Translations under genes and position numbers: made by a program
Shown here: positions 1-8,003 of the stretch, in pieces
Position numbering within the stretch: position 1 is the first letter of the stretch
Layout of the letters: each line of letters begins with the position of its first letter
Source: Paenibacillus dauci
GTDB lineage: Bacteria; Bacillota; Bacilli; Paenibacillales; Paenibacillaceae
Assembly (NCBI RefSeq): GCF_000971985.1
Contig: NZ_LAQQ01000001.1
Coordinates: forward strand, 1,178,001 to 1,242,000
Reading direction: 5' to 3'
Length of the DNA stretch: 64,000 nucleotides
Notes under the pieces: model-generated
Told to the model about the DNA's origin: nothing
The model's input: only the letters and a program-made list of their open reading frames with translations
Database searches by the model: none

Positions 1-1317
1 ATCCTTATCAATATAGACACCCTGGGTTACCACATCCAGATGCTGTCCATCTACAATCACTGTACCGGATGGACGGAGAGGAGTAAGGCTGACGCCTTCC
101 ATGCCAAGCAGCAATTCTCTTTGCAGATTAGACATATAATTCTGATCCGAAGAAAGCTGTTCACTTAAAATAAATCGGTTCCAGATACCACGTTTCTTGA
201 ATACAAAAGCCATAATGGATACAAATACGACAGCAGCCGCAAAAGCGATTCCAAGCGATAATAATGCATTGCTCGTATCATAGGCTGCTTTGACGACACC
301 AGTCACCAAACTACCTGCTCCCAGAATACCCAGAATACCAAAGCTTGGTATAAACAGCTCCAAGACAAGCAGCACCAGACCCACTCCAAACAGAAGCCAT
401 GTCTCTGAACCCGAGAAGCCTGCGGCATAACCGCCAAAGAAATAAAGACCAAAAGCGATTACTCCAATGATACCAGGAACTCCAAAGCCGGGAATCAGAA
501 TCTCCATCGCGATACCTGCGATTCCGACAAACAACAGAATAGTTGCTACAAGGGGCAGTGTAAGGAAACGAGCGATATTCTCACCAATTGACGGTTCTAC
601 AAGAACCATATCAGCTGGCGAATGTCCAAGTGTCGCTACAGCCTCGTTTACCGAAGAGACGATTCCGTCTGCATACCCGACCTTCTGAGCCTCCTGTGCT
701 GTCAGAGAAATGATTTGCCCTTTTTCCTTGGTTTGACCAATTTCCGGCATAGCTACGGATATATTGACATCGGTCATTCCGGCTGCAATATCAGGATTAC
801 GGGAGTGGAGCTGGGCTGCAGCACGCATTTCACCTTTCCAGTATGCAACCAGCTTGGCATCATTTACAGGCTGACCGCTGCTATCGACTACAGCTGCAGC
901 ACCAATAGTACTGCCTGGCTGCATATAGATTTTGTCTGCATTGAGAGCAATATAACTTCCTGCCGAGGCTGCTCTGTCCTGAACGACGACGGCTGTAGGA
1001 ATCGGACTATTGCGAATCATTTCCCCAATGCCTTCTGCAGCTTGAATCTCTCCTCCGGGTGTACTCATCTGCAGCACGATCCAGGAGGCTTTATTATCTT
1101 GTGCTTCCTGGAAACCACGTGCCAGAAACTTCTGCAGCCCTCCTTCAATCTCGCGATCAACGGGTATAACATAGACCGCACCGGTTGAAGCTGCTGATGG
1201 TGCTGCGGCAAATACCGAATGCACCGACGTAATACCCATCGTAACTATTAACAGTAGCATGGATATCCATATCAGAACACGACGCTGATATGTCCGACCG
1301 TCTGTTTTGTTCGTCAT
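1..1317 (-). CDS. nfeD: NfeD family membrane serine protease (3' end cut by window)
   Basis: Long NfeD-type membrane protein; 439 codons are visible and the C-terminus lies beyond position 1. A signal/membrane segment covers about residues 14-37. A ClpP-like protease domain follows, with the motif around AASAGSYIALNAD (likely nucleophile Ser) and a downstream Lys in the KLVAYWKGE stretch as candidate dyad base. Several membrane helices follow (about residues 245-360), then the start of the OB-fold NfeD tail. The start ATG at 1317 has an AAAGGGG ribosome site 9 bases upstream. In B. subtilis the equivalent gene (yqeZ) lies downstream of yqeY and is followed by floA, which would be just outside this window. 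It is separated from yqeY by a terminator and has its own SigW-type promoter, so it is probably an envelope-stress gene linked to membrane microdomains. Confidence 0.92.
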   Translation of the reverse strand, partial: MTNKTDGRTYQRRVLIWISMLLLIVTMGITSVHSVFAAAPSAASTGAVYVIPVDREIEGGLQKFLARGFQEAQDNKASWIVLQMSTPGGEIQAAEGIGEMIRNSPIPTAVVVQDRAASAGSYIALNADKIYMQPGSTIGAAAVVDSSGQPVNDAKLVAYWKGEMRAAAQLHSRNPDIAAGMTDVNISVAMPEIGQTKEKGQIISLTAQEAQKVGYADGIVSSVNEAVATLGHSPADMVLVEPSIGENIARFLTLPLVATILLFVGIAGIAMEILIPGFGVPGIIGVIAFGLYFFGGYAAGFSGSETWLLFGVGLVLLVLELFIPSFGILGILGAGSLVTGVVKAAYDTSNALLSLGIAFAAAVVFVSIMAFVFKKRGIWNRFILSEQLSSDQNYMSNLQRELLLGMEGVSLTPLRPSGTVIVDGQHLDVVTQGVYIDKD

Positions 1318-1445
1318 GCATTGTAGCCCCTTTCTGTTCAAGTAGACCTTATTCGTTATACGGAAGGTTGCCTTGCTACGGATACTACGGTCTCAGACTC
1401 ACGATACGAAAATATAGTTAGAAATGGTAAAACTACTCTTTTTAT

Positions 1446-1473
1446 TATACGTGAAACCAATGAATACGTTTCA
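1446..1473 (-). promoter_or_regulatory. SigW-type ECF promoter of nfeD
   Basis: On the minus strand the sequence reads TGAAAC, 16 bases, CGTATA, which matches the B. subtilis SigW consensus. It lies about 130 bases upstream of the nfeD start and downstream of the yqeY terminator. The B. subtilis yqeZ-yqfAB operon is a known SigW target, so the promoter class agrees with the gene. A TATAAT also overlaps the -10, but it has no SigA -35 at proper spacing. Confidence 0.8.
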
Positions 1474-1533
1474 TCAAAATGTCACATTTTCTGGTAAAAC
1501 TAGATAAACCCTAGCCGTTTAAAGAAAAAGATA

Positions 1534-1570
1534 GAAAAAAGCACCTTCTTTCTATAGAAAGAAGGTGCTT
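1534..1570 (-). terminator. Intrinsic terminator after yqeY
   Basis: Perfect 13-bp stem (AGCACCTTCTTTC with its complement) around a TATA loop, followed on the minus strand by six T. It sits 10 bases after the yqeY stop and closes the rpsU-yqeY transcript. An A-run on the other side makes it symmetric. Confidence 0.93.
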
Positions 1571-1580
1571 TTGAATTTGT

Positions 1581-2024
1581 TTATTGCAGAAGTTGTTGAA
1601 CTGTTTGGTTCACAACTTTTCCGTCTGCGCGACCTTTGACCTTAGGCATCAAGGCGCTCATCAGTTTTCCCATATCGGCTTTTGAAGAAGCACCGGTCTC
1701 CAGGATGGTCTGCTGTACAATGACTTTAATTTCTTCTTCAGAAAGCTGGGCGGGAAGATACTCTGAAATGATCTCAATTTCAGCTCTAAGGTTGCTTGTC
1801 AGGTCGTCACGACCTGCTTTTTCAAATTCTTGGAGGGCATCTTTGCGCTGTTTGATCTCACGGCTAAGAATATCAAGCACTTCTTCATCGTTCACATCAC
1901 GTTTCAAATCTATTTCTAGATTTTTTATCGTGGAACGCACCATGCGGATCGTAGACAATTTAAACTTGTCCTTGTCCCTCATGGCCTGCTTCATATTCTC
2001 GTTCAATCGTTCGCTAAGACTCAT
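1581..2024 (-). CDS. yqeY: GatB/YqeY domain protein
   Basis: 147-residue cytoplasmic protein of the YqeY family, related to the tail domain of the GatB subunit of tRNA-dependent amidotransferase. It begins MSLSERLNENMKQAMRD and has the family's helical pattern, including SEYLPAQLSEEE in the second half and the KADMGKLMSALMPK region. Its exact role is not settled; similarity suggests tRNA or ribosome binding. The start at 2024 follows an AGGAGG site that overlaps the rpsU stop. It lies 15 bases downstream of rpsU, the usual Firmicute pair, so it is co-transcribed with rpsU and ends at the strong terminator at 1534-1570. Confidence 0.93.
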   Translation of the reverse strand: MSLSERLNENMKQAMRDKDKFKLSTIRMVRSTIKNLEIDLKRDVNDEEVLDILSREIKQRKDALQEFEKAGRDDLTSNLRAEIEIISEYLPAQLSEEEIKVIVQQTILETGASSKADMGKLMSALMPKVKGRADGKVVNQTVQQLLQ

Positions 2025-2039
2025 AACGGATAAATCCTC

Positions 2040-2213
2040 CTAAAACTTTCTTTTGCGCGCAGCCTCGGATTTTTTCTTACGCTTTACGCTCGGCTTCTCA
2101 TAATGTTTGCGTTTTTTCACCTCAGCCAGAACGCCATCTTTAGCGATGGAGCGTTTGAAGCGACGAAGTGCTGCATCAATTGTTTCGTTTTTGCGAACTT
2201 TCGTTTCAGACAC
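2040..2213 (-). CDS. rpsU: 30S ribosomal protein S21
   Basis: 57-residue basic protein: S21 of the small ribosomal subunit, with the family ending [20 protein letters not shown]. An upstream in-frame ATG at 2273 would add 20 residues, but it lies inside the -10 box of the promoter at 2272-2301 and so is not transcribed. The true start is GTG at 2213, preceded by GGAGGGAGGG with 7-base spacing, and it gives the normal family length. First gene of the rpsU-yqeY operon. Confidence 0.96.
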   Translation of the reverse strand: MSETKVRKNETIDAALRRFKRSIAKDGVLAEVKKRKHYEKPSVKRKKKSEAARKRKF

Positions 2214-2271
2214 CAGTTTTCCCTCCCTCCGACCAGACCGTCCGGAAAAATAACACGGCTTATCAACTTTC

Positions 2272-2301
2272 ATTATAGGTGAAAGTTGAACGAAGTGTCA
2301 A
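2272..2301 (-). promoter_or_regulatory. Strong SigA promoter of rpsU-yqeY
   Basis: TTGACA (2301-2296), 18 bases, TATAAT (2277-2272): both hexamers are perfect consensus. The predicted transcript starts near 2265 and has a leader of about 50 bases with a strong ribosome site. Fits a highly expressed ribosomal protein gene. Confidence 0.85.
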
Positions 2302-2515
2302 CCTGAACAGGGCTTTTTCCAGTCATTTTTTTAACGTTATATTATATACCCGGTTTTTAGGGGATTGGAAACACTATTTTAAGCCCAATTTTAGCTAAAA
2401 ATAGGAAATTAATCACTTTTATGAATAATTATTGAAAATTACACTCGTGAATCTTGTAATCACACAGGATACAGAATAGAAATCATTCTTACTCTGCCTC
2501 TATCAAAATCGATCA

Positions 2516-2884
2516 TTAAGCATGAGAATCAGAGATTCCTGTCAATGCACCCAGCTTGGTACCGGCAAGCAGATGATAATGAATATGCTGAACGGCCTGT
2601 CCACTATCCGGACCGCAATTGTTGATCAGACGGTATCCACTCTCGGCAACTCCCAGTTCGGAAGCCAGCTTAATCGCTGTGCGATGGATATCCGCGATCA
2701 GTGGAAGATCTTCTTCGGTTACTTCATTCATGGAATCGATATGCTTTTTGGGAATAATCAGTACATGAACAGGTGCTGCCGGAGCAATATCATGGAACGC
2801 CAGCAGTTGTTCGTCTTCATATACTTTGTTACTCGGAATACTACCTTCTACAATTTTGCAAAATAAGCAGTCAGATTGTGTCAT
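2516..2884 (-). CDS. HIT family nucleotide hydrolase (HinT-like)
   Basis: 122-residue histidine-triad protein, likely a purine nucleoside phosphoramidase of the HinT branch. It starts DCLFCKIVEGSIPSNKVYED and ends with the catalytic triad pattern QHIHYHLLAGTK (H-x-H-x-H) preceded by NCGPDSGQAV. A Cys pair, CLFC, stands near the N-terminus. The start at 2884 has an AAAGGAG site at good spacing. It lies 54 bases downstream of sbcC and may be read from the same transcript. In many Firmicutes the gene sits near rpsU, as here. Confidence 0.92.
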   Translation of the reverse strand: MTQSDCLFCKIVEGSIPSNKVYEDEQLLAFHDIAPAAPVHVLIIPKKHIDSMNEVTEEDLPLIADIHRTAIKLASELGVAESGYRLINNCGPDSGQAVQHIHYHLLAGTKLGALTGISDSHA

Positions 2885-2938
2885 AAGAAATAGCTCCTTT
2901 GAATTTTTGATGAATTAGAATACATGCTGCTTTGCAAT

Positions 2939-5900
2939 TTACATTTTCTCGAGCATGACTTTGGAGCCACTGCCTGCCTGTTCTGCAGGCACAATGATCA
3001 GCTTGCGCGGCAGCCTCATCCGCAGTTCCGGCACGTGGCTGATAATACCAACAGACAGTCGGTCCGTATGCAGCTTCTCGAGAGAAGTTACCACTGTATC
3101 CAGAAGTTCGGGGTCCAGTGTACCAAATCCTTCATCCAGGAAAAAGAATTGTAATGGATAACGTCCCCGCAGCTGGATCTGGGCAGATAGTGCCAGAGCA
3201 AGCGACAATGAAGTCAGGAAAGTCTCTCCACCGGACAATGTCGATACCGGACGCCGTATTCCACCATTGCCATTATCGCAAATAACAAATCCACCGCCGG
3301 AATCCACTTCCAGCGAATAGCGCTGCTTGGTCAGGAAACGAAGACGTTCCGAAGCAGCGAGACTAACCTGCATTAGCTGCTCTTCGGCAATATATTCTAC
3401 AAAAGCATTGCCACGCATACTGGCCTGCAGTTTGGACAAATGTCCGGCTTCCACGGCAAGCGTAGTACGTTCATTCTCCAGCTCCAGCCAGCGCACATGG
3501 CGATGCTCCAGATCTTCAAAGTCTCTTGAAGCCTTGGCTCTGTTCTCCAGAGCGGTCTCATCCGCCTGACGGGCCTCTGTCCAGCGCTGCTGGATTTCTT
3601 CCCACTGCTGCTCGGTAATGCTCTGTCCATCCAGCTTGGTCTCTACTTCACGCAGATGAAGGGTTAGCTCGCGCTGCTGTTCACGATGAAGATCTATCCG
3701 CTGACGGCTGAGCTGCAGCTGCTGTTCTTCCATCCGTGCAGCATTCACATCGTCCGCACTGGCAAAAGGAGAAGCATCCAGTGCCTGCTGCCACTGTTGT
3801 CCGGTCTGATCAGCCTGCTCTCTCGCAGAAGCAGCAGATTGTTCGGATAATGCCAATGCCTGCGCAGACTGCTGCTGACGCTGCTCTGCTTCACGCAGCT
3901 GACGGACACAGTTCTCGGATTCCTGACGGTAACGGGCCAGCTCTGATTCCACCTGCCCGATTAGCTGATCGGCTGAATCACTGCCAATCCATTCCTGCAG
4001 ACGATTCTTTTTCTCCTGCAGCAATTTTTGTTCGCCTTCATACCGGGTGCTGTCCTGAATATGCTGTCTGTCCAGCTGGTTCTGCTGCTGTTCATAGTGG
4101 CGCAGCGCTTTTTGGCGTTCCTCGATATAAGGGGTACTCTTTTCCAGACCTTCCCGAATCTTCTCTGCCTGCTCGTCCAGCGCTGCAATACGGGCAAATC
4201 CTTCACGAGCGGATTCTTCGGTCAGATGAGCCAGATTGGACTGCCAATCCTGTAGAAGGTTATTTACCGTCTGCTGCGCAGCATTTAGACGAATAACGGA
4301 CTGCTCCAGCAGCCGGGCTGCACTTTGCTGCTCAGTCTGCAGGGCTGTTGTTCGCTGGGACCATTCGCGCTGCTGCTGACGCCAGGATTTGATCTCCTGT
4401 TTGAGTGTATTCAGCTCACGCTCCATTATGTCGTTTTGTTGACGAGCAGTAGCGAGCCATGTATTCATCGCCGCAGAATCGGTTATTGTCTCCGGATCTT
4501 CCGAAGGGGTATGTGTTATACTTCCCAGTTCACTGTCTGCTTGCTCAGGAACGTTCACAGACTGTGAATACGGTACATTTTCTTCCCATTCGCCCAATAT
4601 ATTGTCCAGTTCAAAGCGCCGGGAACGAATATGGTCATTTAGCTGACGTGCTTCCTGCTGAAGCTTCTCCAACTGGTTCAGCTGCTCTGCATGACTATCG
4701 GCCGAACCGCTGGCTTCTGCAAGCAATGCAGCTGGATCGGGATGATGTACCGAACCACAAACTGCACAAGGTTCACCTTCCTGCAGGCTCGCTGCCAATA
4801 CTGCCGCCAGACGATGAGATTCAGCAGCACGGGATGCCTGATGATACTGCTGCTCGTGATCCCGGAGAACATTTTGAAATTTGGATATTTGCTGTTCATT
4901 CTGCTGATGCTGCTGCAGTAACCGAGAAGCAGCCTGGTAAAATCTATTTTCTTCGTGGCTACGCTGCAATTGTTGCTTTTCCAGTGCACGCCATGCTTCA
5001 CCAGCACGCTGATCTGCCTGACGATAACCCTCATGCTCCTGCTGGATGTCCTGCAGACGAACACGCGCTGCATCCAGTGCAGACAGCCGCTGCTGGGCGT
5101 CCTGCAACTCTTTACGGTCCTGGTTGCGCACCTCACAGGCTTTGAGCTGAATCGACAGCTCTTCGCGCCGTTTTTCTGCTTTGTCCAGCATAGTCTGTTC
5201 ATGCTCTGACTGACGCCGTAATTCAGCCAGCTGCTGCTGTGTCTGCTCCAATTGAGCATTCAGCAGCGTCTGCGACTTCTCCAGTCTGCTGCACTCTTGC
5301 TGAAGCTTTAGTGCCTGCTGAAGCTGCTCGATTCGCAGCACCAGACGCGGCTCATTTTGGGACAGTGCCTGTCTGGCTTCATTTTCACGTTCGGCAGCAT
5401 GTGCCGCAGCTTGAGCAGCTTGCTGCAGCTGGTCTTGCAACATCGCTGAACGGCTTTCTTCCTGTTGCAAGCGAGCAAGTGCTGTTTTCCAGGCATCCAG
5501 CAGTGGCAATAGTATATTCGCGGCAGCCGCTCCATGAATCTGCTGCTCCAGTGCTTGTATATCTGCTTCGTGTTGATCCAGATCATTTAATTTGACCTGA
5601 AGTATCGATTGTTCCTTCATCAATTCACGTATGCGGCTCAGTCGTTCAGCCTGTACCGTGATTTCCTGTAATTGGAGGCGTACCTGCTCTGCCTCTTGTA
5701 CAGCTGCCTGCAGTCGTTCTTTGGATAGCTTCACCGCTTCGGCGGAGGCATCGCCAAGACCAGCCTGTTCAGCCGCCAGACGGCCCAGCTGGTTGTCAGT
5801 TTCCTTGACCCGCTGACTGAGCTTCTGCATCAGACGGTCGCCATAACGTTCAAGATGGAACAAACGCTGCAGCATCTGCCGCCGGTCGCTGCCTTTTAAA

Positions 5901-6382
5901 GAAAGAAATTCGGCAAACTTGCCCTGCGGCAGTACAACAGCCCGGGTGAAATCATCCATTTTGAGACCAATATATTCTTCGACGCACCGGGTTACGTCAC
6001 CTAGCTTGTCCGCCATAACACGATCTCCATCAGGAAGGCATTCAATAAACCGGCTCATTGTATTGCTGACCGTATGGTCACCTGTACGCTTGAATCGGCG
6101 TTCGACCCGGTAAGTATGGGGTCCCAGATCGGACAGCAGTTCGAATGAAAAGGAGACAAAAACGGCATCTTCGGAGTGATTCAGAATACCCTGCGTTCCA
6201 TTTTGTGCACGTTCCACTTTGCCATACAGAGCCAGTGTAATCGCATCAAGCACAGTGGATTTACCGCTGCCTGTAGGTCCGAATATACCAAACAGACCGG
6301 TCTCGCACAGAACGGTAAAATCGATCTCCTGTTGTTCACGATAGCTTTGCAGGCCTGATAATTTCAGGGTAATCGGCTTCAT
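2939..6382 (-). CDS. sbcC: Exonuclease SbcC (Rad50-type ATPase)
   Basis: 1147-residue SMC-like ATPase that works with SbcD to cut hairpins and protein-blocked DNA ends. Walker A GPTGSGKST lies at about residues 35-43. Two long coiled-coil arms, very rich in Gln, flank a Rad50 zinc hook, CAVCG, near residue 540. The signature TLSGGETF and Walker B FFFLDEGFGTLD are close to the C-terminus. The start at 6382 gives MKPITLKLSGLQSYREQ, matching the family. Unusually for this gene pair, sbcD and sbcC do not overlap but are separated by 158 bases with no clear terminator. Translation may therefore be uncoupled. Confidence 0.96.
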   Translation of the reverse strand: MKPITLKLSGLQSYREQQEIDFTVLCETGLFGIFGPTGSGKSTVLDAITLALYGKVERAQNGTQGILNHSEDAVFVSFSFELLSDLGPHTYRVERRFKRTGDHTVSNTMSRFIECLPDGDRVMADKLGDVTRCVEEYIGLKMDDFTRAVVLPQGKFAEFLSLKGSDRRQMLQRLFHLERYGDRLMQKLSQRVKETDNQLGRLAAEQAGLGDASAEAVKLSKERLQAAVQEAEQVRLQLQEITVQAERLSRIRELMKEQSILQVKLNDLDQHEADIQALEQQIHGAAAANILLPLLDAWKTALARLQQEESRSAMLQDQLQQAAQAAAHAAERENEARQALSQNEPRLVLRIEQLQQALKLQQECSRLEKSQTLLNAQLEQTQQQLAELRRQSEHEQTMLDKAEKRREELSIQLKACEVRNQDRKELQDAQQRLSALDAARVRLQDIQQEHEGYRQADQRAGEAWRALEKQQLQRSHEENRFYQAASRLLQQHQQNEQQISKFQNVLRDHEQQYHQASRAAESHRLAAVLAASLQEGEPCAVCGSVHHPDPAALLAEASGSADSHAEQLNQLEKLQQEARQLNDHIRSRRFELDNILGEWEENVPYSQSVNVPEQADSELGSITHTPSEDPETITDSAAMNTWLATARQQNDIMERELNTLKQEIKSWRQQQREWSQRTTALQTEQQSAARLLEQSVIRLNAAQQTVNNLLQDWQSNLAHLTEESAREGFARIAALDEQAEKIREGLEKSTPYIEERQKALRHYEQQQNQLDRQHIQDSTRYEGEQKLLQEKKNRLQEWIGSDSADQLIGQVESELARYRQESENCVRQLREAEQRQQQSAQALALSEQSAASAREQADQTGQQWQQALDASPFASADDVNAARMEEQQLQLSRQRIDLHREQQRELTLHLREVETKLDGQSITEQQWEEIQQRWTEARQADETALENRAKASRDFEDLEHRHVRWLELENERTTLAVEAGHLSKLQASMRGNAFVEYIAEEQLMQVSLAASERLRFLTKQRYSLEVDSGGGFVICDNGNGGIRRPVSTLSGGETFLTSLSLALALSAQIQLRGRYPLQFFFLDEGFGTLDPELLDTVVTSLEKLHTDRLSVGIISHVPELRMRLPRKLIIVPAEQAGSGSKVMLEKM

Positions 6383-6540
6383 ACTGCATCCCCTCTATCT
6401 GTACATATAATCTGCTTTCTTGTATTTCAATGGTGATATGGATCGATCCAGCCCGAATCTCGGCTGTTTTATCCATCTACAAAAGTGATAAGGAATTCGT
6501 TTTTGTATTTCGTTTGTATATTTGTTGTATACACTTCATA

Positions 6541-7728
6541 TTATTCATTCTGATCTTGATTCAATTGTTCCAGCGTATCTTCGGCATCAATCAGCTCCAG
6601 GAACAGCTCAACCAGTCGATCTTCCGGAACAGCTCCACCGGTCTGGCGTTCATAAAATTTACGGAACAATTCATGTACGGGCAGCTGCGAGCGTTCACTG
6701 AACTGCTCCTGCATCTCGGTCTCCGGGTACACCGGACGAATATTCACGATTCCTCCGCAGGCTTTGCGCAAATTCTGAATATCGCTCATCGCAAGTGCTT
6801 CCTGTAAGGAGATCTCCAGATCGATAAAAGCATTAGGATCTCTGCCTTCTTCGAGCCACTGATAGACTTCGGTCAAACCGCCTTTGGCTTTCCAGCGTAC
6901 CAACGGGCGGCCGCTCGTCAGAAAAATCTCTTCCATTTGCGGAATCCCACCAGGCTGTATATCCAGCATGGTAATAGATTTGGCCTGTCCGGACTCGGAG
7001 AAACTGTAAGCGAGCGGAGAACCGCTATAGCGAATCATGCCTTCTCCTTTCACTGCCTGAGCACGATGTAAATGACCCAGGGCCGTGTATTGTGCTCCAG
7101 TATACAGTGCTGACGGATCTACCGTATAGGCACCACCCACCTGAATTGGACGCTCCGAATCGGTCTCTACCCCACCCAGTACATACACATGGCTCATCGC
7201 CAGATTAACGGTATCCGGGCGGAATCCTGCCGACAGCTGTTTCATCAGCAAACCTACTCGTTCACTGTAAGCACGCCGGATGAGATTCTCTTCATTGTCG
7301 TCTGTGAGCAGTTCATTCAACCGGGCTTCGGATGGATAAGAGAGCGGCGCAATAACAGCGGTCTCGGATGTACGCGGAATGTGAATCTGTATTCCTTCTG
7401 ATGCCGGGACACCTAATAAGTGAATCCCCCGGCCACGAACGAGCGGCGTCGCCGATGAGATTCGTTCCGGCTGATCATGATTGCCTGCAATAATGACCAT
7501 TGGACGGCCATTGGCAGTTAATTTGGCTGCCGCTTCATAAAATAGTTGCTCTGCAGCTGCCGGTGGATTGACCGAATCATACACATCACCAGCCATCAGA
7601 ATAAGATCTGCCTGCTGGTCATCAGCAATCCGGGTTAGTTCTTCCACAAAGGCAATCTGCTCTTCCAGCCGACTGCGGCCTTCCAGGGTTTTGCCAAAAT
7701 GCCAGTCCGCCGTATGTAAAATACGCAT
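6541..7728 (-). CDS. sbcD: Exonuclease SbcD (Mre11-type nuclease)
   Basis: 395-residue metallophosphoesterase, nuclease subunit of SbcCD. The motifs are DWHFGKTLEG (N-terminus), GDVYDSVNPP, GNHD and the GHLHRAQ metal ligands, followed by the C-terminal capping domain with the EIFLTSGRPLVRW type strand. The start at 7728 has a GAGGAGGAG site. The 5' leader holds a large hairpin (7756-7796). It lies 275 bases after addA, so addB-addA-sbcD-sbcC form a double-strand-break repair group on one strand. Confidence 0.95.
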   Translation of the reverse strand: MRILHTADWHFGKTLEGRSRLEEQIAFVEELTRIADDQQADLILMAGDVYDSVNPPAAAEQLFYEAAAKLTANGRPMVIIAGNHDQPERISSATPLVRGRGIHLLGVPASEGIQIHIPRTSETAVIAPLSYPSEARLNELLTDDNEENLIRRAYSERVGLLMKQLSAGFRPDTVNLAMSHVYVLGGVETDSERPIQVGGAYTVDPSALYTGAQYTALGHLHRAQAVKGEGMIRYSGSPLAYSFSESGQAKSITMLDIQPGGIPQMEEIFLTSGRPLVRWKAKGGLTEVYQWLEEGRDPNAFIDLEISLQEALAMSDIQNLRKACGGIVNIRPVYPETEMQEQFSERSQLPVHELFRKFYERQTGGAVPEDRLVELFLELIDAEDTLEQLNQDQNE

Positions 7729-7755
7729 GGGACTCCTCCTCTATATCTATCATCA

Positions 7756-7796
7756 TAACTGCAGGGCTGCCCTTGAACAGGCGGCCCTGACAGTTA
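7756..7796 (-). repeat. Large hairpin in the sbcD leader
   Basis: Inverted repeat: TAACTG plus CAGGGCTGCC pair with GGCGGCCCTG plus CAGTTA around an 8-base loop, giving about 16 pairs with one bulge and one mismatch. It ends only about 20 bases above the sbcD ribosome site. No T-run follows on the minus strand, so a simple addA terminator is unlikely. It could be an mRNA-stabilising or control structure. The rest of 7729-8003 is AT-rich and has a lone TATAAT (7880-7875) without a good -35. Confidence 0.6.
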
Positions 7797-8003
7797 CGTA
7801 CTTGGTTATGCATGTAGTTGTGCATACACCGCTTTTTGCAAATAGTGATGCTTAATGGCGTTTGATCATAGTTAATTATACTTTTCTATTTTTACTGATT
7901 TTATACTAGTGACTTTATATTGCTGTCCCTATCTTTTCATAACTGATTCTGATCAAGACAATAGTGATCGGCACACGGAAAATAAGCATATATAGTAGAC
8001 TTA

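Noticed and set aside
7875-7880. Lone TATAAT upstream of sbcD as a promoter
   Set aside because: No acceptable -35 at 16-18 bases in an AT-rich stretch, where such hexamers are common by chance.
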